Below, in pieces: positions 9,451 through 17,515 of a stretch of DNA of 64,000 nucleotides (within the stretch, counting starts at the first letter, position 1; the number at the start of each line of letters is the position of its first letter). The translations under genes and the position numbers were made by a program. The DNA comes from CATOSK01 sp034423195. Its GTDB lineage: Bacteria > Chloroflexota > Dehalococcoidia > Lucifugimonadales > UBA3495. Location of the stretch: NCBI GenBank assembly GCA_034423195.1, contig DAOUIZ010000010.1, positions 57,951 to 121,950 on the forward strand. Reading direction: 5' to 3'. The notes under the pieces were generated by a model. It saw nothing but the letters and a program-made list of their open reading frames with translations. It was not told where the DNA came from and did no database searches.

Positions 9451-9816
9451 GTGAACCAGACTATCATCGACCATGTGGAACTGGCCAAGAATTTCCTTGC
9501 GAGAAGCCAGGGTTACTTGGCCGATGGCGACCTACACCAGGCGTCGGAAAAGAGCTGGGGAGCAGCCGCCCACATTATGAAAGCAGTGGCCGCTGCCAAC
9601 GGCTGGGACTACGAACACCATGACCAGTTCGATATGGTCGTCCAGAACGCTCGACAGAGGTATCGGCAACCCAGCTTGCGGCAATACGGGGAAGCCGCCG
9701 AGTCCCTGCACCGCAACTATTACAGGCACCCCTCCCTGCTGAACGCCGGCGTCATCCGCGAGCGGATCGATGATGTGGGCAAAATGGTGTCCGTCCTGGA
9801 ACCCTTCATCACTTAG
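9451..9816 (+). CDS. PaREP1/HEPN-like small protein
   Basis: This 121-residue, mostly helical protein has the pattern FLARSQGYLADGD followed by ASEKSWGAAAH, characteristic of the PaREP1 / HEPN-like family (EKxW core). An RX4H motif, R88-NYYR-H93, is present. This is the catalytic signature of HEPN ribonucleases, although PaREP1 members are not all shown to be nucleases. The frame opens at 9343, but a GTG at 9451 with GGGGAG 5-10 bp upstream begins the conserved domain, so I choose it. No MNT nucleotidyltransferase or other antitoxin gene adjoins it, so it is an orphan in this view. Family assignment is by eye and function is unknown. Confidence 0.75.
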   Translation: MNQTIIDHVELAKNFLARSQGYLADGDLHQASEKSWGAAAHIMKAVAAANGWDYEHHDQFDMVVQNARQRYRQPSLRQYGEAAESLHRNYYRHPSLLNAGVIRERIDDVGKMVSVLEPFIT

Positions 9817-9945
9817 AAACCGCCTGGAGACCGCTCGCCCTCTTCCCGTCACCTCCGCGAAGGCGGGAGTACATACCTCCGTAGACCCTTGGCGGCCAAC
9901 CCATCCCGCCTGGCCCGACACCCCTTCCCCGAGGCTGTCGCCCTC

Positions 9946-9998
9946 AGTTGCGGCACCACCATGTTGGTGCTTCCCACCAACATGGTGGTGCCGCAACT
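9946..9998. repeat. Perfect 24-bp inverted repeat (hairpin element)
   Basis: The arms 9946-9969 and 9975-9998 are exact reverse complements around a 5-nt loop CTTCC. The segment just before it (9931-9945, GAGGCTGTCGCCCTC) recurs with one mismatch at 50769-50783, next to a related palindrome. This points to a dispersed intergenic element of about 70 bp rather than a simple terminator; no T-run follows. Confidence 0.8.
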
Positions 9999-10210
9999 CG
10001 GTTCTCAGGCCCACCGGTCGCAACCCTCGGTCTGTCCGGTTGGAGCCCCTTCACCCACTTCATCACCGCTGGGGAACTCCCCCAAAATTACTGACACTTG
10101 CCCCTTTCCAACCCTGCTGCCCGGGGGTTAACCTTTCTTGGTATGGCTCTCATCGCATGGTTTTCATCGGCCTCGGTCCCCTCGTCTCCCCGTTCCCTAC
10201 CTGCCCAAAA

Positions 10211-10232
10211 GCATCAAAATGCATCAAAATGC
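10211..10232. repeat. 10-bp phased direct repeat (CAAAATG core)
   Basis: Two exact copies of the 10-mer GCATCAAAAT stand back to back. The core CAAAATG recurs every 10 bp, i.e. one helical turn. The same core appears in the phased arrays near 52.4-52.6 kb. It lies about 160 bp upstream of the diiron operon start, so it could be a regulator site. Confidence 0.6.
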
Positions 10233-10389
10233 GCCAGATAATTTTTCCCCCGGCGATTTGAGCCGGGACCTGGCAAACATCTCACCTGCCTTTCGTTGAC
10301 AAACCCGGCCTCCCTCCTTAGTATCAATCCCAACGGGCGCACACCGCATTTCTCACCACGAGCGATGCATCGGACGTGGAGGTGTAGGC

Positions 10390-11436
10390 ATGGCGACAGT
10401 CGAGCAGAGGGCCTCCTACTGGGAACAGGCCCGCGAGCAGGGCTTCGACCTTTCCTGGCTCAGCCGGCTGGAGGAAAACGTCGCTTCCGACAGCGTAGAA
10501 GAGGTCTCCGACAACGACACCGGGCGGGTCCAAGGCTCCATCCCCCGCAACAACGTCGCCCGCTTCGGCGCCTACACCTTCCGCACCAAGAGCGAGGTCT
10601 GGGCCCATAACCTGACCAAGCTCTACCACGAGTTTGTCACCCGCCAGTGGAGCTCCGCCACCGACATTCCCTGGGAGGCCATCAAGCCCCTCCCCGACGA
10701 CATCGAGGCTGCCGAGTGCCAGTTGGCCACCTTCTTCACCCAGGTGGAGTTCGTCGCCTCTGATGTCCCCGGCCGCTTCATCTCCACCATGTCCCCCGAC
10801 TACCACGAGGTCCGTCTCGCCCTCTTGGCCCAGGTCATGGATGAGTCCCGGCATCTGGACGTTTTCCGCAAGCGGGCCCTGTCCAACGGCGGCGGCCTCA
10901 TGCGCATGACCGACAGCGTCAGTGACGTAGTCGGCGGCAGCACGGACAACGCCCGGGAGTTCACCGAGCTGTCCTCCCGCCTCCACATCACCGGCGAGGG
11001 CAACGTCCTGACCCTCTTCCGCCTCGGCGAGATGATGGCCTACAACGAAGCCGAGAAAGCCATCTACCGCCGCTGCGCCCAGGACGAGGCCCGCCACGTC
11101 GCCATCGGCGTCCTGCACCTCCGGTACATGAACGAGTTCACCCCGGAACGCCGGGAAGAGATCCACTCCTACCTCGACGAGGGCGAGGCCCGCCAGTCCA
11201 CCGGCGCCGGCGGCGAGAATCCCGCTGGCCGCAACCAGCTCACCAGCGACGCCTTGGCCGTCCTCCTCGGCGGCGGCAAAGACAAGGTGGACGAGGGCCA
11301 GAAGATTCTCATGGCCATCCGCCAACGCCAGGTCAAGGAATACTTCCAGCGGCTCAAGTCCGCCGGGTTCGACGACCGCATCGAAAGCGGCCGCGTCAAC
11401 CCCGCCCTGCTGGAAGCATACAAGTCCGCCGCTTAG
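10390..11436 (+). CDS. Ferritin-like diiron oxygenase, putative catalytic subunit
   Basis: This 348-residue helical protein has a complete carboxylate-bridged diiron ligand set. E152-S-R-H155 and E233-A-R-H236 are the two EXXH motifs. E120 (32 residues before the first) and E203 (30 before the second) match the spacing seen in ribonucleotide reductase R2 and methane-monooxygenase-type proteins. It is likely an O2-activating oxidase, oxygenase or desaturase; the substrate is unknown. A GGAGG 8 bp before the ATG supports the start. It is the first gene of an operon, 9 bp before a paralogue that has lost all four glutamates, then a zinc-ribbon protein and an SCP2-like protein. It is not a bacterioferritin by length. 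I cannot place it in a named enzyme family. Confidence 0.82.
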   Translation: MATVEQRASYWEQAREQGFDLSWLSRLEENVASDSVEEVSDNDTGRVQGSIPRNNVARFGAYTFRTKSEVWAHNLTKLYHEFVTRQWSSATDIPWEAIKPLPDDIEAAECQLATFFTQVEFVASDVPGRFISTMSPDYHEVRLALLAQVMDESRHLDVFRKRALSNGGGLMRMTDSVSDVVGGSTDNAREFTELSSRLHITGEGNVLTLFRLGEMMAYNEAEKAIYRRCAQDEARHVAIGVLHLRYMNEFTPERREEIHSYLDEGEARQSTGAGGENPAGRNQLTSDALAVLLGGGKDKVDEGQKILMAIRQRQVKEYFQRLKSAGFDDRIESGRVNPALLEAYKSAA

Positions 11437-11445
11437 AAGCCGCTT

Positions 11446-12603
11446 GTGGCCTCCGACGAAGAACGCCAGCCGGATACGGCAGCGTCGGCAGAACCTGACG
11501 CCGCACCCATCCTCGACCCTCCGGCTGCCCCGCCTCCCGATACTTCACCCCTGGGCTGGATGAACGACACCCTGGAGTGGGGAATACGGGCCGCTCCCGG
11601 CAAGCACGGCCTGACCATGCGGCACCTGAACCTGGGCAGCTACGGCCGCATCCCGGAATACAGCGCCGACATGAGCCGCCGTCCCCGCGGCGCCTTCCCC
11701 ATCCCGGGCGTCCCCCGCACCGACGTCTACTCTCTCAGTTCCAAGGTTGATATATGGGCTGACAACGCCGTAGACCTCTACGAGGAAGCTATCCAGCGGC
11801 GCTGGATGGCCCACGCCGATGTTGCCTGGGAGGACCTAGCGCCCCTTCCCCGGGACCTGGAGCTGGCCATGTGCCAGCTATGCACCGAGCTAGCCCAGCA
11901 GGCCTCCATCGAGACCGACGTCATCGGCCAGTGGCTCCACAAGATGAACTACGCCTACCACGAGGTCAAGACCTTCCTGGCCTCCGAGATTTTCGACGCG
12001 GGGCGTCACTACTCCGTCTTCCGCCAGCGCGCCCTGGCCAACGGTGGTACGTTGGGGCTGGAAAGCTTCGGGCAGATGAACCGCCGCCTGGTGGAGACCC
12101 GCAGCGGCTGGACCGAGGTCGCCCTCTTCCTGTACATCGTCCGGGGGCCATTGACCCTGCTCCTCTACCGTTACGGGGAAGCCTACGCCCCCCACGCCGC
12201 GGAGAAGTTCATGTTCCGCAAGTGCATGGAGGACAAGGCCCGCCACCTCGCCTACGGCATGGCCCACGCCAAGTACGCCGTCGAAAACCGCGACCCCGGG
12301 TTCGGCATGGGCCTCAACAACCTCATGCGGAGCGTGGAGCGGGACCTCTCCCAGGAAATGCGGGACCCGGTCCTGTGGGAAGCCCTCGCCATCATCTTCG
12401 GCGGCAGCGTGGCCAACATGGCCGCTGGCATGGAGATCGTCAAAGACCTTCAGCAGCGGTACATCGAAGAATACCTGGCCCGGATGCAGTGGGTTGGAAT
12501 CGGCAAGACCGAAGCCAACCTTTCTCCCGACTTGGCCGTCTACCTGCGTCGGCCATCGGACGCATCGGATGGTCCGGCGGAACCCGCCCAAGCTGAGGCC
12601 TGA
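11446..12603 (+). CDS. Metal-site-degenerate ferritin-like paralogue, putative structural subunit
   Basis: This 385-residue protein aligns along its length with the preceding diiron protein (shared blocks such as YHEV, RALxNGG and YRYGE/FRLGE). Every ligand glutamate is replaced: E120 to A153, E152 to A185, E203 to G234 and E233 to K264. Both motif histidines (H188, H267) remain. A diiron centre therefore should not form, which suggests a partner subunit similar in principle to the beta chain of soluble methane monooxygenase hydroxylase. The N-terminal 35 residues are Pro/Ala-rich and probably disordered. Translation begins at a GTG 9 bp after the upstream stop; the next gene starts 2 bp after its stop. 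Tight coupling supports a heteromeric complex. Confidence 0.8.
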   Translation: MASDEERQPDTAASAEPDAAPILDPPAAPPPDTSPLGWMNDTLEWGIRAAPGKHGLTMRHLNLGSYGRIPEYSADMSRRPRGAFPIPGVPRTDVYSLSSKVDIWADNAVDLYEEAIQRRWMAHADVAWEDLAPLPRDLELAMCQLCTELAQQASIETDVIGQWLHKMNYAYHEVKTFLASEIFDAGRHYSVFRQRALANGGTLGLESFGQMNRRLVETRSGWTEVALFLYIVRGPLTLLLYRYGEAYAPHAAEKFMFRKCMEDKARHLAYGMAHAKYAVENRDPGFGMGLNNLMRSVERDLSQEMRDPVLWEALAIIFGGSVANMAAGMEIVKDLQQRYIEEYLARMQWVGIGKTEANLSPDLAVYLRRPSDASDGPAEPAQAEA

Positions 12604-12605
12604 CC

Positions 12606-12914
12606 GTGCCCATCTACGAATACCGTTGCCGCCACTGCGGAGGGGTCAACAGCGCGTTCCTGCGCTCAATGAGCTCTCCCGACCCGTCCAACTGTGGTCT
12701 GTGCAATGCTGAGGGTCTGGAACGCATCATCTCCCGGGTTGCCTACCTGCGCTCCGAGGCCGACAAGATGGAGCAGTTGGACCCCAGGTATTTCAAGATG
12801 GTGGACCAGGCCCTCGCCAACGCCCCTCCTGACTCGGACCCCGGCTTCCACATGGACAAGATGGTCCCCTTCAGCCAGGCCAAGGAGACCGGGGAGCCCT
12901 ACTTCAAGGAGTAG
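12606..12914 (+). CDS. FmdB-type zinc-ribbon protein
   Basis: This 102-residue protein opens with PIYEYRCRHCG, the hallmark of the FmdB putative regulatory/zinc-ribbon family. A second CxxC (CGLC) follows about 25 residues later, so one zinc should be bound by four cysteines. The C-terminal half is helical and charged. It uses a GTG start 2 bp after the stop of the preceding gene, so it is almost certainly co-translated with the diiron pair. In other systems similar small zinc ribbons accompany enzymes of one-carbon or amide metabolism, with unclear roles (assembly, regulation). A role in assembling or regulating the diiron complex is inference. Confidence 0.82.
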   Translation: MPIYEYRCRHCGGVNSAFLRSMSSPDPSNCGLCNAEGLERIISRVAYLRSEADKMEQLDPRYFKMVDQALANAPPDSDPGFHMDKMVPFSQAKETGEPYFKE

Positions 12915-12982
12915 CCGGGTCGACTACCTTCGGACCGTCCCTACCATTACGCCCCATTTCAGCCATCACCAGGAGGCAGCCA

Positions 12983-13435
12983 ATGAGCGCCCAGGGCGCC
13001 GAGTCCTTCCTTTTCCCCTCGGTCGAGTGGTTCCGGCAGCTTCAGGAATCCGTTAACAATGACCCCGAGTTCCGCCGCCTCGGCAACGTGGACGCCGTCA
13101 TGGGCGTCAAGGTGGGAGAGCAGGTCTTCATCATCATCTTCGAAGCCTTCGAGTGTACCGGCGTTGCGGAGGGAACGGAGTACGACCTCATCGACGCCGA
13201 CTTCTTCCTGGAAATGTCCCCGGACCAATGGCGGGAGTTGTTGACCAACACTAGGGAAAACGGCGGGGCGGACTTGAGCCACACCCTCAACACCCTCGAC
13301 CTGATGATCGACGGCGGAATCTGCCAGAACGCCACCGGAGACCAGCTGAGGGCCGACATTTTCTTTCGGGTCAACCAGAGCCTCCAGCACTTCTTCGACG
13401 CCTCAGCTTCTCTCAACACCTTGTTCGAGGAATAG
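12983..13435 (+). CDS. SCP2-like lipid-binding domain protein
   Basis: This 150-residue protein begins with FPSVEWFRQLQESVNNDPEF, contains a beta strand segment with GVKVGEQVF and ends in helices. The layout resembles stand-alone SCP-2 sterol-transfer domains seen beside oxygenases in Chloroflexota and Actinomycetota. An AGGAGG-type site (CCAGGAGGCAG) precedes the ATG. It is the last gene of the diiron operon, 68 bp after the zinc ribbon. If the family call is right, it would bind or deliver a hydrophobic substrate to the oxygenase. The call rests on pattern recognition without alignment. Confidence 0.65.
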   Translation: MSAQGAESFLFPSVEWFRQLQESVNNDPEFRRLGNVDAVMGVKVGEQVFIIIFEAFECTGVAEGTEYDLIDADFFLEMSPDQWRELLTNTRENGGADLSHTLNTLDLMIDGGICQNATGDQLRADIFFRVNQSLQHFFDASASLNTLFEE

Positions 13436-13466
13436 CTTAGAGGAATAGCGCCGGGTCGCAACCGGA

Positions 13467-13910
13467 TTAACCGGCCGTTTCATCTCCGGCTTCGCACCAG
13501 AGCCTTCCCCCGATGGTGAGGGTAATCACCATGTATAAGGCGTCCACCAATGGAAAGTAGATCAGGTGGGACGTCACCGCATCCCCCGTCTCGCTCTCGG
13601 GGTTCAGCGTCCAGAACCACTCCCAGAAGAACCACATCGTTAATACAATAGTCCCCAGGAACACGGCGTTCACCCGGACTACGTCCAGCGTGGACGTGCT
13701 CCCCGGTTCCGACTTGTGCAGTAGATACTTCCATTTGCCGGCGATCAACAGCGACACTACCACCCCGGCCGCCATCACGTAGTTCAACGCCCGCCACGCC
13801 GGATAATCCGGCGACCCATCATGAAACAGAGGAGTCACCATCAGCAGCACCATCGCCGCTATGCCTGACAATATCAGCAATACCCCGATGCCCTTTATCA
13901 GAAACGCCAT
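13467..13910 (-). CDS. Four-helix membrane protein, unknown function
   Basis: This 147-residue protein has hydrophobic segments near residues 5-27, 42-62, 84-103 and 120-140, so it is predicted to be inner-membrane. It converges on the diiron operon (31-bp gap) and follows the MpaB-like gene on the same strand at 74 bp, so it may be the last gene of the MMPL-MpaB transcript. The ribosome-binding site is weak. No family is recognised. It could be a subunit or anchor for the neighbouring oxygenase, but nothing in the sequence proves that. Confidence 0.65.
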   Translation of the reverse strand: MAFLIKGIGVLLILSGIAAMVLLMVTPLFHDGSPDYPAWRALNYVMAAGVVVSLLIAGKWKYLLHKSEPGSTSTLDVVRVNAVFLGTIVLTMWFFWEWFWTLNPESETGDAVTSHLIYFPLVDALYMVITLTIGGRLWCEAGDETAG

Positions 13911-13984
13911 CGCCGTTCACATCCCGCGCGCCGCCCAGATATCAAGCCAGAGTTTCCTCGCCTACGGACCCGTATTCTGAATGA

Positions 13985-15190
13985 CTACCAGCGGCTGGAC
14001 TCTTCCGAGTAGACGTGGTCCGGCAGCGCGTAGGTTATTCCGATGTCCTCGTACACTGAGGCATCCAACAGGGATTGGAAGTTGGCGAAGTTCCGATTTC
14101 GGAGAGCCCTGGGGACTACCGCGTCGAGAATGCGGGAATACTTGGACTGAAACCTGAACCAGGGCAGCACGCCAAAGGCGTGACCCGCCGGGTATCCCAG
14201 CTGGTCGGCCATTTCATTGCCGATGAGAGCCCGGGAAACACTGAACACGTACCTGGCCAAATTGCGCCTTTCCTTCGGCTCGCTTATCCCGGCAACCAGC
14301 GGCGCGGCGTTGACCAGGGAATTTGCCATCACCACCGACTCCATTTCAGGGTCCGGCTCGCAAATGTGGCCTATCTCGAATATTCTCAGCGCTTCCGCTT
14401 CGTCCTTGAACAAAATGGATTCAGGGATCCCCATGAGGTAGCCCGAGTACCGCCACACCGCCATAAACCCGGCTCGTTCTTCATCATCGTAAACAGCTCC
14501 CAGGCTCTTCATGTGGTGCAGGAGCCGTGCGGAAAATGCCGTAATTGCCATGCCCACGTGCGCGGCGCTGATTGGTGTTCCCCAATCATCCGTTTGCCAG
14601 TCGTGGGACTCCCTCAGCAGCTTCCGGACCCTGGCGTGGATCAACCGGATGCGGACCGACAACTTCCAGCCGTCTCCGAACCGCTCGAGACCGTGAGGCA
14701 TGAAAATCTCCACCATGTGGCGGTTGTTCTGCCTCAAACGTCTGACGCCCTGGTCCCTCAGGCGACCGGTGATGAAAAACGACTTGCTGATATTGGACGA
14801 GAATCCCTCCACCAGGACTCCGCCCACCATTCCCGCCAGCACCAGGCGGGAATCCCGGTGAAACATGCGGACTCCGGGCGCCAGGGCGTCCAGGTCCAGC
14901 CAGGACGGAGGGGTTCCCGCATCCTCGAAGAACTCCCGGACAATTTGCGGCGCGTCCTTCAGGTCCTCCGGGCGGTTGTCCATACCCGCCTGAATGAACA
15001 GGTACGACTCGGCCCTTGGGTGACGGGCCAGTTCGTCCGCCATCTCGTCGGCCAGTGGGTCTCCCACGGTGGTATGGGCCACGTAACGTTCGGCAAGCTC
15101 GGCATCCACCGATCTCCCGGCTTGAAGACCCGCTTCGTAGGCCGTTGGAACGATCATGTTCCGGTCTTGTTCTTCCTTCCCGCCGCTCAT
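13985..15190 (-). CDS. Oxygenase MpaB / latex-clearing-protein family (DUF2236)
   Basis: This 401-residue protein has the DUF2236 layout. The segment VRIRLIHARVRKLL carries the conserved histidine region used as haem ligand in latex clearing protein, and the GTPISAAHVGMAITAFS region follows, as in MpaB-type oxygenases. Characterised relatives cleave isoprenoid double bonds (rubber Lcp, mycophenolate MpaB). The frame opens with a TTG at 15196, but the ATG at 15190 preceded by TAAGG is better. It starts 9 bp after the stop of the MMPL transporter gene, so the two are co-transcribed. Substrate unknown; a polyprenoid or lipid is suggested by family and neighbour. Confidence 0.8.
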   Translation of the reverse strand: MSGGKEEQDRNMIVPTAYEAGLQAGRSVDAELAERYVAHTTVGDPLADEMADELARHPRAESYLFIQAGMDNRPEDLKDAPQIVREFFEDAGTPPSWLDLDALAPGVRMFHRDSRLVLAGMVGGVLVEGFSSNISKSFFITGRLRDQGVRRLRQNNRHMVEIFMPHGLERFGDGWKLSVRIRLIHARVRKLLRESHDWQTDDWGTPISAAHVGMAITAFSARLLHHMKSLGAVYDDEERAGFMAVWRYSGYLMGIPESILFKDEAEALRIFEIGHICEPDPEMESVVMANSLVNAAPLVAGISEPKERRNLARYVFSVSRALIGNEMADQLGYPAGHAFGVLPWFRFQSKYSRILDAVVPRALRNRNFANFQSLLDASVYEDIGITYALPDHVYSEESSRW

Positions 15191-15199
15191 GCCCAAACC

Positions 15200-17515
15200 T
15201 TACTCGTCCCCGGCCTCCACCCGCACATCGGGTAGCCACCGCAGGAACCCGGGAAGGTACCAGTTCCCCTTGCCCAGCACTTCCATGCTGGCGGGAACCA
15301 GCACTGACCGGACCAAAGTCGCATCCAGGAAAACGGCCACCGCCAATCCGAAGCCCATCAGTTGGTTGACCACCGTTTCGCCGGAGGCAAAGGCGCCAAA
15401 CACCACCACCATGATGAGGGCTGCGCCGGTGATCAGCCCGGCGGTGGAGCGCAGGCCGTAGGCCACGGCCTCGGTGTTGTCGCCCTGCTCGTCGTAGCGT
15501 TCCCGTATCCGGCTGAGCAGGAAAACATGGTAGTCCATGGACAGCCCGAACAGGATGGTGAACAGGAACAGGGGGAGCCACGCGTCGATGACGTCGGCCT
15601 GCTGGAATCCGAACAGGTCGGCCCCGATGCCCTTCTGGAACACCAGCACCAGCAGGCCGTAGGTCGCGCCGACGGACAGCAGGTTCATGATGATGGCCTT
15701 CAATGGTATGACAATGGACCGGAACACCAGCATCAGAATGATGAAACTCAGGCCCAGCACGAAGGCAAACACGATGGGAGTGTAGACACGCACTATGCCG
15801 TAGAAATCCGCCACTTCGGCCGTCAGGCCCCCGACATATACCTCGGCGGGGACCCCGGCGAAGGCCTGTGCAACGTGCTCGTCACGAAGGACGGACATGG
15901 TGTCGGCGGCCTCGGGGCTGGTGGATTTTCCGGGGAAGGGCAGGACCAACAGGGCCAGGTCCCTTTGCTCGTTGACCACCATGGGCTGGGGCGGCAGGGG
16001 GAAGACCGGATCCTCCACCAGTGACTGCTGCAGTTTCTGTACGGCCTCCATCACTTGGGGATTGTCCACGTCACCGGAAATCACGATTTCCGCGGGGCTG
16101 AGGAAACCCGCCGGGGTTACCGCGCCAAAGGAGAACTCTTCCTCCATCAACAGGAAAGCCTTCTTGGTTTCCGCCTTGTCCGGGAAGGTGTTGACGTCGT
16201 TCAGGCCGGTGCGGATGTCCAGGTAGAAGTAGGCCAGGATGAGCATGGGTATGCCCACGATGAGCAGGCTGACGACCGGCTGCCAGGTGACGACCCGGGT
16301 TATGAAGTCCCAGAATCCTCCCTCCGAGGTGTCGGCCCCCTTCAGGGCGAACCGGGAAATGAAGGGGACGGTCAGGGAGTTGACCCGCGGCCCCAGCAGC
16401 GCCAGGACCGCCGGCAGAAGGGTCAGCGTAGCCGCCAGCGTCGCCAGCACGACCAGGATGGCCCCCAGCGCCAGGGACTGGTAGAAGGAGGCGGGCACGA
16501 TGAGCAGCCCGATGAGGGCCAGCACAACGGTCACCCCGCTGAACAGGACGGTCCGTCCGGCGGCGTTGCCGGTACGCACCACTGCTTCCCGTGGGGCGAA
16601 GCCCCGGCCCATTTCCTCCTTGAAGCGGAGCACTATCAACAGGGAGTAATCGATCCCCACCGCCAGGCCAATCATGACCACCATGATGGTCACGAAGAAC
16701 ACCAACTGGAACTGCTGCCCGATGAGGGCCACGGCGGCCAGGGCGATAATTATCGAAACTATGGACAAACCCAGGGGGATGAACGTGGCCACCACCGCTC
16801 CAAAGAGCACCAGCAGGACTATCAGGGCGACGGGAACCCCGAACCTTTCTCCCTTGGCCAGGTCCTGCTCCGCCAGTTCGTTGTTCTCGTAGGCGACGCT
16901 GGCGTCTCCGCCGATGAGCACCAGGAAATCGTCCGCTTCGTTGGCCTCTTCGACGACGTGGATGACTTCCGCGACGTTGGCCGTGGCCTCCTGGGACGTG
17001 CCGGCCAGGGTGTAGTGCATCATCACGGTGCGCTGGCTGGAAGAAACCAGCAGAGGGAACAGCTGCTCCGCCTGCCCGGGGGGCAGGGCAGGCCCGGCGT
17101 CAAGCACCTGGTAATAGTGGGATACCGGGGAGTCCGGCAGTCCGCCGGCCACCATGTCGGGCAGGAAATCAGAGATTTTCCGGTCGTCTATGCCTCCTGA
17201 AATTATCCCTGGGCCAAAGGCGGATATGTCATGGTGGATGGCCTCCACCTTGGCCCGGAAGGCTGGGGCCTCAACCGTGAGCGACGGCGATTGAACGATC
17301 ACGATTTCGGCCAGTTTTTCCGGGCCCCGCAGCCGGTCTTCCAGCAAGGCAGCCGCCTGCTCGGACTCGTACCTGCCGGCCAGGCGGAAGTCCGTGGTGG
17401 TGGCGCTGTCCAGCAGGGCGCCGGCAATGCCGGCGCCAATCACGACCAGCACGGCCCAGATGGCGATGACTACCCATGGCCGGCGAGCGCTGATTCGAGC
17501 GAGAGATTCAGTCAA
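15200..17515 (-). CDS. MMPL-family RND transporter
   Basis: This 771-residue membrane protein has the MMPL/RND design. TM1 lies near residues 13-35, followed by a large extracytoplasmic domain and TM2-6 with the proton-relay-like GLAVGIDYSLLIVLRFKEE region. The second half repeats this with FGLSMDYHVFLLSRIRE. MMPL proteins export lipids or hydrophobic compounds using the proton gradient. It is first in a transcript with the MpaB-like oxygenase. About 100 bp upstream of its ATG stand four 10-bp repeats (17612-17651), possibly an operator. Length is normal. The cargo is unknown. Confidence 0.9.
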   Translation of the reverse strand: MTESLARISARRPWVVIAIWAVLVVIGAGIAGALLDSATTTDFRLAGRYESEQAAALLEDRLRGPEKLAEIVIVQSPSLTVEAPAFRAKVEAIHHDISAFGPGIISGGIDDRKISDFLPDMVAGGLPDSPVSHYYQVLDAGPALPPGQAEQLFPLLVSSSQRTVMMHYTLAGTSQEATANVAEVIHVVEEANEADDFLVLIGGDASVAYENNELAEQDLAKGERFGVPVALIVLLVLFGAVVATFIPLGLSIVSIIIALAAVALIGQQFQLVFFVTIMVVMIGLAVGIDYSLLIVLRFKEEMGRGFAPREAVVRTGNAAGRTVLFSGVTVVLALIGLLIVPASFYQSLALGAILVVLATLAATLTLLPAVLALLGPRVNSLTVPFISRFALKGADTSEGGFWDFITRVVTWQPVVSLLIVGIPMLILAYFYLDIRTGLNDVNTFPDKAETKKAFLLMEEEFSFGAVTPAGFLSPAEIVISGDVDNPQVMEAVQKLQQSLVEDPVFPLPPQPMVVNEQRDLALLVLPFPGKSTSPEAADTMSVLRDEHVAQAFAGVPAEVYVGGLTAEVADFYGIVRVYTPIVFAFVLGLSFIILMLVFRSIVIPLKAIIMNLLSVGATYGLLVLVFQKGIGADLFGFQQADVIDAWLPLFLFTILFGLSMDYHVFLLSRIRERYDEQGDNTEAVAYGLRSTAGLITGAALIMVVVFGAFASGETVVNQLMGFGLAVAVFLDATLVRSVLVPASMEVLGKGNWYLPGFLRWLPDVRVEAGDE

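Larger units (their letters stand above)
9817..10389. other. 573-bp intergenic region upstream of the diiron operon
   Basis: There is no credible gene here. It contains a perfect 24-bp hairpin (9946-9998), a tandem 10-bp repeat (10211-10232) and the leader of the gene at 10390, whose GGAGG lies at 10377-10381. Confidence 0.6.
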
